DNA of 64,000 nt, from positions 338,584 to 402,583 of the forward strand of contig NMRA01000208.1 of assembly GCA_002633005.1 (NCBI GenBank). The letters run 5' to 3'. Below are positions 43,334 through 55,974 of the stretch, piece by piece (within the stretch, counting starts at the first letter, position 1; every line of letters starts with the position of its first letter). The stretch comes from Phoronis australis (taxonomy: Eukaryota > Phoronida > Phoronidae). Below the pieces are notes generated by a model. That model saw only the letters and a program-made list of their open reading frames with translations. It was not told the origin of the DNA and ran no database searches. A program made the position numbers and the translations under genes.

Positions 43334-45605
43334 ACCTAACGTCTGCACAGAAGTCATATCTCTGATTAAATGAGGTTAACATTGTTAATTGATTATGAAA
43401 GTTGATCCATTTCATGGTGAAAAGCATCATCAATGCATTAGTTCCTCGCTTCATTGAGCGCCATAACTAATGAGGGTATATTGAAATGCAATTTTGTACA
43501 AAAACCTTTTGCACTGCATTTAATTTAGTTCGAAAAATCCATAATAACAAAGAGTTCTTCGTAGTATTCCCCGCTTTCTGTTGAGAATTATTTCAATAGT
43601 GCACGGGCTGACAATGAACAGGATTTCTTTTGTTTCTCAGATGTGAATAATCCTCATTTCAGGTTTTTAAACATGCGTATCCAGTTGCACTTGATGCGCA
43701 TGTTTGGAGTTTTACTGTTTTATTACCATACTTTATCTTAACAAGAAGCTTTTGTCTGTCGACAGAGATAACGACCCATCATTGTTTCACTTCGAGAGTG
43801 CAAAATTGATTTGACGTAATCTCTGATACCATTGTCCCTTAAAACATCACAGTTTTGATGAATCGACGGATTTACAGGAGCTGAGGTGTCATAACACATG
43901 ATGATTACATAGATCATCTATAAGGGGAGAAAGAATGTTAGCCATTTTATTTTGTTTATTGGTTTGGCCGTCATTCAGCTAATAAACTATTATTCACTTC
44001 ACACCTTGCCCTTTGATGAGTGCCCCCTTTTGGCCAGTTGGCGTTTTTGATAGCAGAACGTTTTTCAACTGAAATCTGAAACAACGGTGAATATTGATTT
44101 CTCATTTTTATCCAATAATTGGAATTTGAAGTCAATTTATCAAGCGCTATTTCTCGCTGCGAAGTGATGCATGACATCTCTCGCGGCCTACGTCGCTGTG
44201 CTGGTCGAACAACAAAAAAGGCACAGGTGCTGGTTTGGAATTCAGGTGAGGAGAGCATTATTTTGAGCTCGATCATTTTATTGGGTTTTTTAAAAATAAC
44301 CGTGTGTAGATGTTTTTTCTGTCGCACTTTTCACAAAAATGTAAATCGGGGGTCCAAACAAGGACGGTGTCGATTTGTTCAATTATCAGGCGAACTTACA
44401 ATGTGAGCTGTCGGTAGCCGCAACACTTACCAGGCAGTTGCCGTTACATTTGAATCGCCGTTTCATGACAAAGCGATGAAAAAAAGACACCGATCAGGAA
44501 CTTTTTCCCTCTGACTAGTTCATTACCAGAACGGGATTGAAATTTGACGTACTTTCGAGATGAGTCAAGCCACGTTGTGCTGGTTGCGGTAAGTCAAAAG
44601 TAATCATTTGCAATTAAGGTGAATTCAACTTAAAGCTATGTTAAATAATGCGCGTCCATTTGCGAGCAAGTAACTCAGCTAATATTTGGACCATCAGCAA
44701 TCAAATTTGTAGATCAAGAACCAAAATGTGAACGAGAACACTAGGTGCTATCAATACGTTTTCAAGGACAACATGGCCGGCATTCAGGAATCATTCCTGG
44801 ACTGATGTACAGGGAACTCGGGCCACGAGAATAGTCGATGACTATGATTCCGTCCGAGAAGCGTAAAATCGTGTTCAAAAGGGGCTTTTAGTTTGATAAT
44901 ACAAATGCGAAAACATAGCGTAGTCAATTATTTAATTTGGTATATAGCGTTTGAATTAGATTAACCCCATGAGACAAGTGAGAGTATATTTATCTCATAC
45001 GCGTTGAATCTGTCGAGTGCAGTACGACCATGTAATAATGTTTTCCATATTCACCTCACGCACTACTTCAACAGTGACCTCTGACATGGAAAGTTCAAAA
45101 GGTAGGTCAATGTCGACTCGATGTCGTTAGCCGGTTCGTTCATCAAACTTTCCGAATATAGTTTAAAGTAATACAGTTGTAGCAGTGTAAGTAACACTCG
45201 ACATGCAACCAGGCCCTAAACGTAACATCTGTTACAAAACTGTTAATTATATGACACTTCTGTCTCAGTTTTCCAATTGTTAAATATTGTATCGTCTGCA
45301 ACTCAGGCGCCGATTCCTCGGTAACAACAATATGAAATATTGTTATTATTTAACTATTTCCAGGAGATGTTACAAGTTCAATGCACAATTACCGATGTTT
45401 TCATCTTTGTTTTCTCTTTTTAAGTAATAAATTGTTACATTTAAAACTTGTTTCTTTTACTAGAGAAAACGTGAAACCTAACGCGCAAATACATACATAT
45501 AAGATGTGATCCGCCACGTGAATAGTTTGAGTGAAGTATTTAAAAAATCTGCCGAACAAATGAAAGAAACTTAAAAATTCAAAGCGTATGGGATAAAAAC
45601 AAAAC
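43334..45605. other. Non-coding stretch, nothing recognised
   Basis: Frames at 43971-44327 and 44119-44406 on opposite strands overlap and lack splice sites or motifs. No repeat was noticed. Confidence 0.45.
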
Positions 45606-45690
45606 GTACCTCGATTGGCGTAGATGAAGTAATATCCCACTCGACATTATGTTTCGTGGGATGTTGCTTCACCTACGCCACTCTCGATAC
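45606..45690. repeat. 35-bp-arm hairpin, dispersed family
   Basis: Arms 45606-45640 and 45656-45690 are inverted copies with a few mismatches, around the words TGGCGTAGATGAAGTAATAT and GTGGGATGTTGCTTCACCTA. TGAAGTAATATCCCAC recurs at 62292-62307, so this is part of a dispersed family. Confidence 0.7.
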
Positions 45691-47014
45691 TTTTTTTGCA
45701 TCTATTGAGTGCTTTAAACAGCAATGTTTATGGAGTGGCCGATATATCTGGTTATACAAGCCAGTGTTAGTACAAGTTTTAAAGACTAAATCCATACAAA
45801 ACCAGAAAAAAAGGGTAATATGTACAAAATCACGGATTTGTTCAGAAATTGGCACAGCAGTAGGCCCTGGTTGTGAGTGCCTAAGATCTTCCTCTATCAT
45901 AACCGCTTTATTTGTTTGCATAAAAACCAACACACACAAATAAGTGGGTGATTTCTGGCAAAAAACAACATATCATTTCTTCATACAAAAGCAACGATGA
46001 AGACAAAAAGAATAAATAACGAAAAAACCTAGTTGAAATAAGTTGTGAAATCTTTATGTCGTCTTATTTTGGCCGACAAAAAAACGTTTATCAATTTTGC
46101 CTATTTTCATCGCAATACCAAAGCTTCATCGGACACATTTGAAGCCTGTATTTTTATACATACATATCTACATACATGTATACATAAATACGTACGTGCA
46201 ATGCATGCGTGCATACATACATACATACATACATATATTTCGTGCTTCATCAGTAAAATATCCGTGTGATTTTCTCGCTAGTGGTATTCGCAAAAAATTG
46301 AATAAAAGTATTCCACCGCCAGTCAATTCTAAGGGACTGATAAAGCTAACCACCACCCCTAGTCCAGGGCCTGGCCTGTTCACAATTCAGAGTCCACCGG
46401 TGGCAGAGTCAGCAAAGATTACTTTTACGATTGGTAATCTTCAAAAGCACTAATAAATATAGACAGAGGTGGATCAAGGACAATGAGCAGAAGGTGGGGC
46501 TGTCAATGGACTTGCATTGGGTGCACTCGAAGTATCGTTCCATTACTTTAACACAAAATTGATCCAAGTTTATCGATCAACATGTGTTCTTAACAATTTT
46601 CAGTTAATCTGTTCTTGATGTGTAAACATGTCAATATTTAGACGAACTGTCACACTTACATCATATATATACTTCCTGCACTTAAGTTTTACTTTACGCT
46701 CATGCTAAGCGAATAGGCAGTTAAAGCCCGAACACAAGCAAGAACACAAGTGCGTGCATTTACAGTCCAATCTGAACGAACGTTCTCATTATGAGTGATC
46801 TTTTCTCTTTAAGGCAATTCTTTTCGTTATAAGTTTCACCTCTTTTCCTATAAAACGCAATTCTGCTCTCATGGACTCATTTCTTTTCTCAGAAACCGCA
46901 TCTTGCCTTCTAATGAAATGCGTTGTTTTCTTCGGAAGAATTATTATTTCGTGAGATATCTTCTTTGTTTTCGTGTTGACAAACCCCAGTGTTAGTGGAG
47001 GCTTTATTTTTGTG
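45691..47014. other. Non-coding stretch with a microsatellite
   Basis: A TACA/ATAC-type tetranucleotide microsatellite lies at about 46155-46240. Nothing else was recognised; frames across it are artefacts. Confidence 0.5.
46155..46240. repeat. ACAT/ATAC tetranucleotide microsatellite
   Basis: Interrupted at 46175-46212, then a pure CATACATACATACATACATA run at 46212-46235. Confidence 0.9.
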
Positions 47015-47642
47015 GACTAAGTAGGGCCTAGGGTATTACTATAAGTAGGGCCTAGGGTATTTTTTTTCACAATTAATACATTTATTACAAAAGACAGATA
47101 CATATACAAATATACACAATACAACACAACAACGTACAGAAGTGTGCAAAAAAATAGCGAGAAAGCATTTCATTGTTACTTCGAAATTAAAAAGTACTAC
47201 TTAAATTTCTGTTCTGGCATCTGGTCAACTCTCTGGGTCCCCTCATGTTTCAAAAACACATTTCCAATCTTTCCATTTTTTGTATCAATAAATTTCCGTG
47301 TGTTTAACGAAGCACTAACTTCTACATTAAAACACTCATTCAAAAATGTTTTAAGACATCCTAAATTAGGGTTGACGTTAGCAGATTTCCTTGTAAACAT
47401 GAAAAATTTAGTTTGTAAAAGAAACTAATTCAAAATTCTGTTCTTTTCATTTTGAAGGGTATTACTATAAGTAAGGCCTAGGGTATTACTGTAGGGCCAA
47501 AGGTATTACTAAGTAGGACCTAAGGCGTTACTAAGTAGGGCCTAGGGTATTACTATAAGTAGGGCCTAAGGTATTACTAAGTAGAACCTAAGGTGTTACT
47601 AAGTAGGGTCTAAGGTATTGCTAAGTAGGGTCTAAGGTATTA
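47015..47642. repeat. 20 to 24-bp minisatellite split by an insertion
   Basis: Units of the form AAGTAGGGCCTAGGGTATTA, with an optional CTAT spacer, occur twice at 47015-47061 and about nine times at 47456-47642. The right copies drift (AAGTAGGACCTAAGGCGTTA). A 394-bp sequence interrupts the array at 47062-47455. Confidence 0.9.
47062..47455 (-). mobile_element. 5'-truncated polyadenylated retrocopy inserted in a minisatellite
   Basis: On the minus strand the insert ends with an A run (47060-47067 on plus shows as T), preceded about 14 bases upstream by AATAAA (47081-47086), the hallmark of a cleaved and polyadenylated transcript. It is bordered by AGGGTATT on both sides (47054-47061 and 47456-47463), consistent with a target-site duplication, although the host array also contains this word. 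A 67-codon frame (47400 to 47197, ATG to TAG) reads MFTRKSANVNPNLGCLKTFL and ends DQMPEQKFK. It could be the C-terminus of a cellular or LINE-encoded protein. The source is not recognised. Confidence 0.65.
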
Positions 47643-48539
47643 ACTGAGCACAGTGAATACAAAACGAGTCCAATGCCAAACGTGGCAAATGTATTTCGTT
47701 AGTCAAAGAAAAGGCAGTTTGACTGTATGAATGACTGCTTTAATGCGGTTTATGAAAAAAGAACTTAGTTCGTATGATATGCATTGTGGTTTAAGAAAAA
47801 AGAACTGAACTCGTATGGAAAAATCACTTAAATGAGGAAAGAATGGTATTTATCATGAACGAGAACGTGAGTGTCAACCATGAGGGATCGAGGAAGACTG
47901 TCTAACATGTTGGATCTTTACTATCAATCTCGTGGACATCAATCATATAAACAGTAAACAGCGCCCCCCCCCCCCCCAGCCCCCTATGGTGCGCCGTCCA
48001 TGAGATCGTATGACAATAAGTCGGATCGGTATTGCATTCTATTTGCCGTCTTGTGATTAATTAGCATAACATTAACTTGCGAAATGCTAGTACCGTGCCG
48101 TGGTCAATCGCGAACAATCACCTGAAGGGTGTTGAGCGTGATCTGAGACTTTGTCCCTGTGTTGATGTGAACTCGGTAGAAACTGAAATTCATTTGTCCC
48201 TAGTTTGACCGTTTTTACCTTGAAATAAGACGTACGTAGATATCTCCCATTTGCTACACACAGGACTGAAGAGGGCGCTATAGTTCATATTAGACATCTG
48301 TACTTTGTGATAACAATGAAAGGCGTCAACGTTTAATTGATAAACAAGAAACTTAAAATGTTCTTGTTACTTATGTTGTATTTTGAAATTGTCATAGTTT
48401 TTGTATACGCATAAATACTTTGTAGTAACGGCCGGAGACCTATTTTCTTGAATGAATGATTGTTTGAAATCTGCGTCAGTGATTTGAAATTTGAGTGCAA
48501 ATAAAAGAAAAGTTATATATGAACATAATCAATAATAAA
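47643..48539. other. Non-coding stretch, nothing recognised
   Basis: It contains a poly-C run near 47965-47980. No genes or repeats were recognised. Confidence 0.5.
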
Positions 48540-49050
48540 TTGAGTCTTGTATTGTTACAAGTAATTTTCTAGTATCATACTCTGTATGACTGTTGTTTTT
48601 TAATGTCAAATCTTTGGGTGTTCGGGAAACCCCCGCTCTTTGAAGAGTATATCTCTGATCAGAATCAGCATCGAGTGGTTGCACCCAATAAACAGGCTGT
48701 CCTGTCCTCAGGCGTCTCCCTTCGGCTACAACAACGACATGCAAAGATCCACCTTTGAGGAGATCAAAAGAAGGAATCAGCTTGTGTGTTGATGAAGATG
48801 ACCTTGTGTAATAGACCTACAGTGCCGGATAAAGTCCAAGCCTAGGGTTCCCACATCAATTAGTCTTCCCTTGTAGTTACAGGGACCTGCCTTAGTAGAA
48901 CTCGACCCCACAGTCTCGTTCTTTACTGAATAACTGGAAGCTCTATTCAAATACATACAGGCAGACATTGGACTCTTTTCACACCGGAACGGCGTCACGG
49001 TGACACAGCACGGTGTCTGGTACCAAAATATCAACCGTGTTCCTCAAACC
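48540..49050 (-). pseudogene. Protein-like open segments, possible gene fragment
   Basis: Two consecutive minus-strand frames have protein-like composition. At 48777-49034 there is CCVTVTPFRCEKSP, then GRLIDVGTLGLDFIRHCRS. At 48529-48744 there is HVVVVAEGRRLRTGQPVYWV. They are in different frames and separated by a stop. A plausible acceptor (TTTATCTGTAG) lies at about 49050. The family is not recognised, and chance is not excluded. Confidence 0.25.
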
Positions 49051-49239
49051 TACAGATAAACTGTGGATGACATTTTGTTTCTATTATTGTGAGTACTCAT
49101 ACACTTATCAACATTTACCGTCTTTAGGGAAACAGACGCTATTAGCAAGCACTCTCATCTTTATAGCAAATTCCCATTTTGCCTAAATAGAAAAAAGCCG
49201 TTTTATGTATTACTTTTATATCACACACATAATAACTCA

Positions 49240-49462
49240 GGGGCTCGTTCAAAGGAACCAATCCTGACTCAACCTCCAATCATTGAAACTTCCACACCCA
49301 GGAAGTTAGTCAAACATAAGACAAACTTAATTTAAAAAAAGCTTAAATAAGACTTAAGATCACTTTCTTGGAACGGATTAAAACAAAATTTAATTTTTAT
49401 CTTAAAATTGACTAATGTTTTAGATTTGTCTCAGCTAAGACAGCTTTCTTGGAACGCGCCCC
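49240..49462. mobile_element. 223-bp MITE
   Basis: GGGGCTCGTTCAAAGGAACC at the left and TTTCTTGGAACGCGCCCC at the right are imperfect inverted ends. TTTCTTGGAACGGATT recurs inside. The interior is AT-rich. The style resembles GGGGCGCGTTC-ended MITEs. Confidence 0.55.
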
Positions 49463-50171
49463 AGGACTACACAAAACAATTAAAGCGGCATAGAAAGTGA
49501 AAAACAGACTGATTGAAATCTTCAAAGTGGTTCTTTGCCACTGAAACAGCAATCAAAGTGTTCATCGGGTATTTTTACCATTTGTTCGTAAAGATTTTGG
49601 ATTTCTGTTGGTGTCAAAGGATTTTTCCTTTAGTTTTAAATTTCAAAAATCTATCTGTCGACTGCTCTTCACGTCCTCAATTTTTCTCCTACAAGGCAAA
49701 GCACGTTTCCATATTTAGTATGGCAAGACATAGACTCGCACATTTCCCTTATATGGAAATGTGACCTTTGACTTTTGACAGACGGAACAAGAAGCAGCTA
49801 GCCCTTTGAGTGCATGCGCGCATATATATTATTAGGGGCGGAGAATTTGAAAACTGTATTGGGATGAAAGAATTTATATTTCGACTGTGTTTCAGAAATA
49901 GTGAATCTGACGATTTTTTCTAGAAATTATGGCAAAATTTAAAGTGAATAACTCTCACGTAAGCAACCCCTAAAAGTGGATTCGTCGCGATATGTTTACA
50001 AGGCAATTTTACGAGTTTTCGCGTTCCGTGCCTCTTTAAAGACAATGAGATTAATGCTTACACACAATGAACGAATTATGAACGGTGGTTAAAGTATAAA
50101 ATTCTGTGCAGCTCAGCGCCAACATCAGTTTTTTCGTTCTCACAAACTCTTAAAACAGTTCCACTGGAACG
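49463..50171. other. 3' flank of the olfactomedin gene
   Basis: The minus-strand 3' UTR of the olfactomedin gene should begin here. No unambiguous AATAAA was identified on the minus strand close to the stop. No other feature was recognised. Confidence 0.4.
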
Positions 50172-53100
50172 TCATGCTGGGTTCATGAATCCGAGAGTAG
50201 AGTCACTAGCCGTTTCTGTTGTTTTTCCTATACTAGCTGTGGAGCTTTCCATGTCCACTAGGCTTGTGAAGTTGAGCTGGTATGTTAACAACTGGCTGTA
50301 AGTAGCGTCAGCTATCCACGAGTATAACATTTCATCCGACGGATTGTAGTCCATCATTACGGTGTAATAAGGAAAGTCACTCAGTTGAATATTTCCAGGA
50401 GAGTAAACTTGCTCTTCTCCAGTCGAGGTACTGAAAGTATAGTGGATGTAGGGAGCCTCTGGTGCGGCAGACGGGGAGATAAACTTCTGAGAGACCGTGT
50501 ACAGGGTACCACAGATCATGAAGGCATTAAGCTCTGTATTTTTCTTCTGACTTGTGTGCCACGTGTTTTCCAATGAAAATGAATATTCATTCATTTTTCC
50601 AATCACTATTGTCCCGTTTCTGCTGACTGACGGGTATATAACCCAAAGGCCGTGCTCATCGACCGCGAAGTCAATGGCTGTCCATCCGCCGATGCTGTAG
50701 GAATACGAATTGTCAACACCAGCGTCTGTCAGCCGCAGTTTAGACAATGTGCCGTCAGTTAAATTATATTTTACAATGACCGGCTGCTTGAAAAGGGAGC
50801 AGAAGACACTATTTTGAAACACCACATGGCCAGTTCCCGCGCAGTTAATGGGCAAAATGAAGGTATCCCGTGGAAGCATATTCTCGCGCAGAGCGATTTC
50901 AGACTCGTACTTAAAGACTCGGTCTACGCGTGAGTGACCAGGCATTACCCAAAAGGAGTTGCCGTCAGACGAGTCCTTGAACCAGGCTCCAGTAGAATAA
51001 GAGTTCCCTTGAATTTTACGAAGTTCGGTCAAAACTTTGGATCCAATGACTGTCGCCAATCGTTTCGGACAAGCTGTGAAATAGAAATGTACATGTACGG
51101 GAGCTTAGAACTTTAGAATATTGACTCATTATAATTACTTCAGAGTAATTTCAATAAGTCGAGAGCTTGTCATATTGATATTAGAATTCAATATAATGCG
51201 TTTACTAGAATAACACGGAATCAATATAATCAGGAGCGAACTTATAATAATTAGCTGTCAACTCATTCGTAATTCGGTGTAGTAAGTTCTAAATTCATTA
51301 TTATAGTTAGCTAAAGTCACGATATTAAGTTCGCAACTGATTATAATAATCAAAGTTATTATATTTACTTTGAAATTCATAACAATGACTGTAATGGTCT
51401 GGAATTCGCATCAGATATGGCGCTACAACGCATCAGTACTCATGCGTGGAACTAAAATCTCCCTCTCATATTTAGTTGTTGGTCATCATGTTTTTTTCGA
51501 TGTTTGCATTTTTAATATCAAAATATCGTACTTGTGCGCTTTTGCACCTTTCAACTTTGAACCCTATTTAATTCCAAATTGTTGCCTTTATTGTCCGAAG
51601 CAATAACTCTTTCAGAAAAAGATTCAAATCTACACATTTGACAAATAGTGAGAGTTTTACTGTGTTCGCATATGTGCAGTGTATCAGAAAATGAACATCA
51701 ATGTACATGCGGTGTTCGGTGCAAAAAATCAAAAACGTTGACAGAGAGTGGTGTTATTTCCTTAGAGGGATACCAGGTACTTGACTGCGACATGTCAATC
51801 TGATGTAAGATATGAAAAAATGCTCAAAACTGAAACACACGTTGCAAAAATTGTAATACACGTTGCTAAAACTGTAATACACATTACAAAAAGTGTAGCT
51901 TCTATTCCGACTCTCCACCAAGGGGGACCTTTTTATGATATCACTCAAGGCAATAAGAATGAACAACTTTTTTATGAAATGCACACTGCAAACTTGATAG
52001 GCTACTATTTTATTTTGTTAGAAAGAATGTAACGTAATTGCGATAAATAATAATTAAGCTTGCACTTGCAAGTTCAGTTTAATTCACTTGCAGTCTTGTA
52101 AGGTTTCAACCGCGATTAGGCCCACTGACGTTTTGTTAATGAAAGGAAACTTAAGTTTTAGAGATGTTTTTCGATTCTGGGCGATAGATTCACGCTAGTT
52201 ACATTTAGAGCCCTGAAACGACTATGTTTTACATCAGATTCCTTCATATTTGTACACGATTTTAGCAAAAAGCATGTTGTCATTACGTAGAATTTAATTT
52301 AGCGAAGTATATTCATTGCCTTATCACCAGGGCAAACAAATGTTTTATCAAAAATGAGTTGTGTCTGGAGTGAATCAAAGCTTACCCCCCCCCTCCAGTT
52401 GTGATAGGCCACAAGTTTGTACTACTCATCTTGGATAGGATTAATGAGATATCCGTATCTACCGAAAACATTTGACGTGACACTTACTTGAAGATAAACG
52501 TTATCTAACCAAATTGCAGTTAGTTGACTCACCAATTGTACAAGAGCACTTAATATATACTTGGAGCATGATGAAATGCTTAGAGTTAGTAAATAATTAT
52601 ACAGTGGTGTGCCCCCGATATGCGTGTTCAAAAATGTAGAAGAGCATTTTTGTGAAAGCAAAAATTTAAGGCGGCGGATCGGTAATCCAATTTAAAAAAT
52701 TCTAGCGTCGGTTTGTTGATTCTGAAAGAAAATGAATGCAAGTGCTATGCAACTCACCGGTTCGTTTGACACTTTCTTCTGTGATTTGCGAACTTGGTGT
52801 GGAAATGCTGGTGTTTAATGAGTTGGTCGTGAAATCAGCTGAAATGTTCAGTTCCGGTGTTTTTTCTGTAAAGTTCAAATTCCTCGACGTAGTTGTTACG
52901 TTTGGCCATGACAGGTATTCCGTAAATTCAGAATTTGGGAAATCCGTGTCTTCATCACCACTACCGCCGTCATCAGTTGTCAACTGGTTACCCAAGGTAG
53001 TCGTATCGTTAATTATCTCATCAGTAATTGTAGTCGGAGGAGGTACGTTCGAATCACCCAAGGACACGTGCGACGCGGTGGGTGACATCGTTATCAAACC

Positions 53101-55974
53101 TGCAAGATCATCTTCAGTCACCGAGAACCTAATCTCGGACGATGTCTGCGTTTCTTTTTCTGGGTCACCTATATCTGATGTGTTAGATAAAGTTACTGAG
53201 TCATACCATGTAGAGTTTTCATAATGCGTTCCTGTTGCTTCGGTTAAAGGCCGTATTGTGCTCAAAGACGTAAGAGAGGGCGCTGCTGTTGTTGCAGAAA
53301 AAGTTGGTGTAGTTACCGGCCGCGTTGTGCTCGAAGACGTGAGAGATGGCGCTGTTGTTGATGCAGAAACAGTTGGTAGGGTTACAGGCTGTAATGTTTT
53401 TTGTGTTTCTGTATGCTTTTTAGTGATTGTGGTCAAAGGCGTGAGAGAGGGCGCTGTAGTTGTCTTCAAAACAGTCAGTAGGGTTACAGGCCGTGATGTC
53501 TTTTGGGTTTCTGTATACTTTTTGGTGATTGTGCTCAAAAAGGTGGCAGAGGTCGCTGCTGTTGTTGTTGCAGAAGCAGTTGATTGATGAAGGACAATTT
53601 CCTTCGTTGGAAGAATAAATTCCCCTTCGCTTTCTTCGACAGGATTCTCGTCTTCCTCTATTATCGTTTCAGTTACCACGCCTTGAGCTGTGTGCGTTGC
53701 TGGCCTGGTATTCACAGCTGGATCATTTGTGGTAAATGAGCTCCTTTTTGCCACGCCAATTTTTGTTAAACTCAGTATAGTCTGATTAAGAAGTTTAATA
53801 TCCATTTGCGTCTTATTGTCTGACTCGTCCACGCGCGTCTCAAGAAAGTTAAAATTATCAGATACGTTTTGTATTGAAGCCAACAACTGTTTTTCTATTT
53901 TATTAAGTCTTGTACCCACGTGGTAAAGTGTGGACACGTTTGCTTGTATGTTTTGTACAGTTGTGCCTAAATATCGCATGGTGTTTGACGCTTCTAGTTG
54001 CTTTTGCTGACATTCCACTACCGCTTGGTTGGCTTTCACAGATGACAAATAATTTCTGGAAGTGTTTCTGACGACAGCTGCCAACTCAAACTTGAAATCT
54101 CGAATAGTTACATCCTGATTTGCTTCTAAGTCCTGTTGTTTGAGTTGAAGGCTTTCGAAACCATTTGACAACTTAATTTGATTTGAAAGAAGTTCGTAGA
54201 AACTGTCGTTAAAACTGGAAAAAGTTGAATCTGCCGATGTCACGTCTTCAAGGGCATTGATCAGGGTATGGTTTAAATTCTGCAACGTTTTTCCCATGTC
54301 CGTGAAGATGTTCTGATGCTCCAATACCGCATTTTGAACTTTTTCAATATTTTGTTGATGTCCAGTAAATATTTGTCCGTGGTCTTCTATTTTCGATAGT
54401 ATTTCTGCAAATTTAGTTCGATGTTTTTCTGTTGTAAACTGAAGATCCGAGAATTTCTTAGTAGCGCTACTCAAGCCTTGTTTAAACATTTCAAACGTCT
54501 TTTCGTACGACTTCAAGCTAGCATTTATCCCAGTAATGTGTTCATAGTGGGCCAAGACTGTCTCTGTCTGTGATTGAAAGACATTGCTCAGAGTGTCTAT
54601 GGATGTTTTCAACACATCCAGGTCTACCGTATGTTCGTCAATGGTTTTAAGCACTTGGCTGGATTTGTCTAAACTGTTTGTAAGCTTTTCTTCTATTTCA
54701 TCAATGTCGTTTACCAATTCATTGTCAATGCCTTGCAGATCGTCTGCTTTATTCTCCACGCGTTCTACGCGTGATTTTAGTCTATTCAGTTCAATCCTTT
54801 GCGTTTCATGATTCGTTTCTTGCTTCGAATAGATGGCGTCTACTTCTCTCGAAACTTTACTTTTTAGCTCATTCAAAGACATATTGACAGTTAACAAGTT
54901 ATTGCTGATTCGATCTCTAAAGTCAAATAGTTTTTCTACGTTTCGTAAAATCACAACAGTTTGGTCCTCTAGCGTGGCGTCTTTATTCATTAATCTTTGA
55001 TCTTGAAGTTTCAAATCGTCGACTTTATCTGAAATATCTTTGAATTTGTTGTTGACTAGATACTCCAGCTTTTCAACTGCTCGTTCGTTTTTGTCATGTA
55101 ATGTTTCAAAGTTTTTCATCTTAGCGGTAGTGTCGACCATAAACTGTTGGCTGTTTTTAAGCAGTGATTCATGCTTTGACTGCAAATTTTTGATCAATTC
55201 TGAGTGGCTGTTATGTTGCTCGTTGTTCAAAGTGTCCAGATTAATTAATCGTGCATTTACACTCTCGTTGTTTCTCATTAACATTGTTCCAGTAACGTTA
55301 AGTTCTCTTTCCAAACTCTGAGTATACAGCCATAGCTTCTGTTTCTCTTCTCGAAGCATCGAGAGTTCTCTTTCATGTTTGTTGTTTTGTGCCCTGTTCA
55401 ATTTGCGCAAGGCGTCAACTTCCCCAGACAAGTTTTCATTCAACTCGTGAAGCTTGCGCGTGTCGTTTCTCAAGTGTTTAATTTCTGACGAGTGTTTTTC
55501 TGTATTATCTCGTTCCCTTGTTTCTAAAACATCCATCTTTGAGAGCAGCATTCGCACCAAACTTGTCACATTGTCGCGTTCCGACACTTGCCTCATAACT
55601 TCTTTCTGAAGTAACAGCAATTCCTTTTGTAGTTGATGCGGTACATTGTCCTCACCTGGTTTTAAAAACGAGATACGCAGCTTATCTCCCGCCGGTACAT
55701 TAAAACCGTAGGTAGCTTGGTCACTGTCTTTCGATCTCCTCTTCCTTGCGTGCTGTGCATTAATGTTTGGCCCTTGTAAAAAAGCAGCCAGAACATCCCT
55801 GGCAGATTTAATGCCGTTTTTCTCAGAATGCAGTGACTTACCCACGCTGCTTGCTTGGGCACCGTCGGCCCACGGGCTGTCATGTATAATGTCTCGTTGG
55901 CTGTTATCACGTTCTTTAAGACCTGTTGCATGCACAGAGAACAGCAGTGCAAGTGCAAATAGTTCCAACAACAT
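50172..55974 (-). CDS. Large secreted coiled-coil and olfactomedin-domain protein, two exons
   Basis: Exons 52758-55974 and 50172-51073 are joined by a GTGAGT donor and TTCACAG acceptor with matching phase, giving 1372 codons ending in TGA. The start is the ATG at 55974; the frame extends upstream only through a TTG. Residues 1-18 form a signal peptide (MLLELFALALLFSVHATG). RKRR at 77-80 is a furin-type site. A very long coiled coil (about 115-750) has many Asn-X-Ser/Thr sites. Then comes a Thr/Ser-rich mucin-like region (about 790-1060) with repeated TITKKHTETQKT and TTAPSLT words. The C-terminal olfactomedin domain (about 1074-1345) keeps its two cysteines (CPKRLATVIG and MICGTLYTV), DEHGLWVIY and LYSW. 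Domain order recalls gliomedin, amassin and other extracellular adhesion proteins, which oligomerise through the coiled coil. The intron (51074-52757) holds a 21-bp triplicate and AT-rich DNA. Exact orthology is not decided. Confidence 0.9.
51837..51899. repeat. 21-bp tandem repeat, three copies, in the olfactomedin gene intron
   Basis: Three 21-bp copies, ACACGTTGCAAAAATTGTAA and variants, start at 51837, 51858 and 51879. The third copy is the most diverged. Confidence 0.85.

Noticed and set aside
46168-46453. Frames over the ACAT microsatellite
   Set aside because: Low-complexity artefact.
52736-55321. Plus-strand frames over 52.7-55.3 kb
   Set aside because: Antisense shadows of the large olfactomedin exon.
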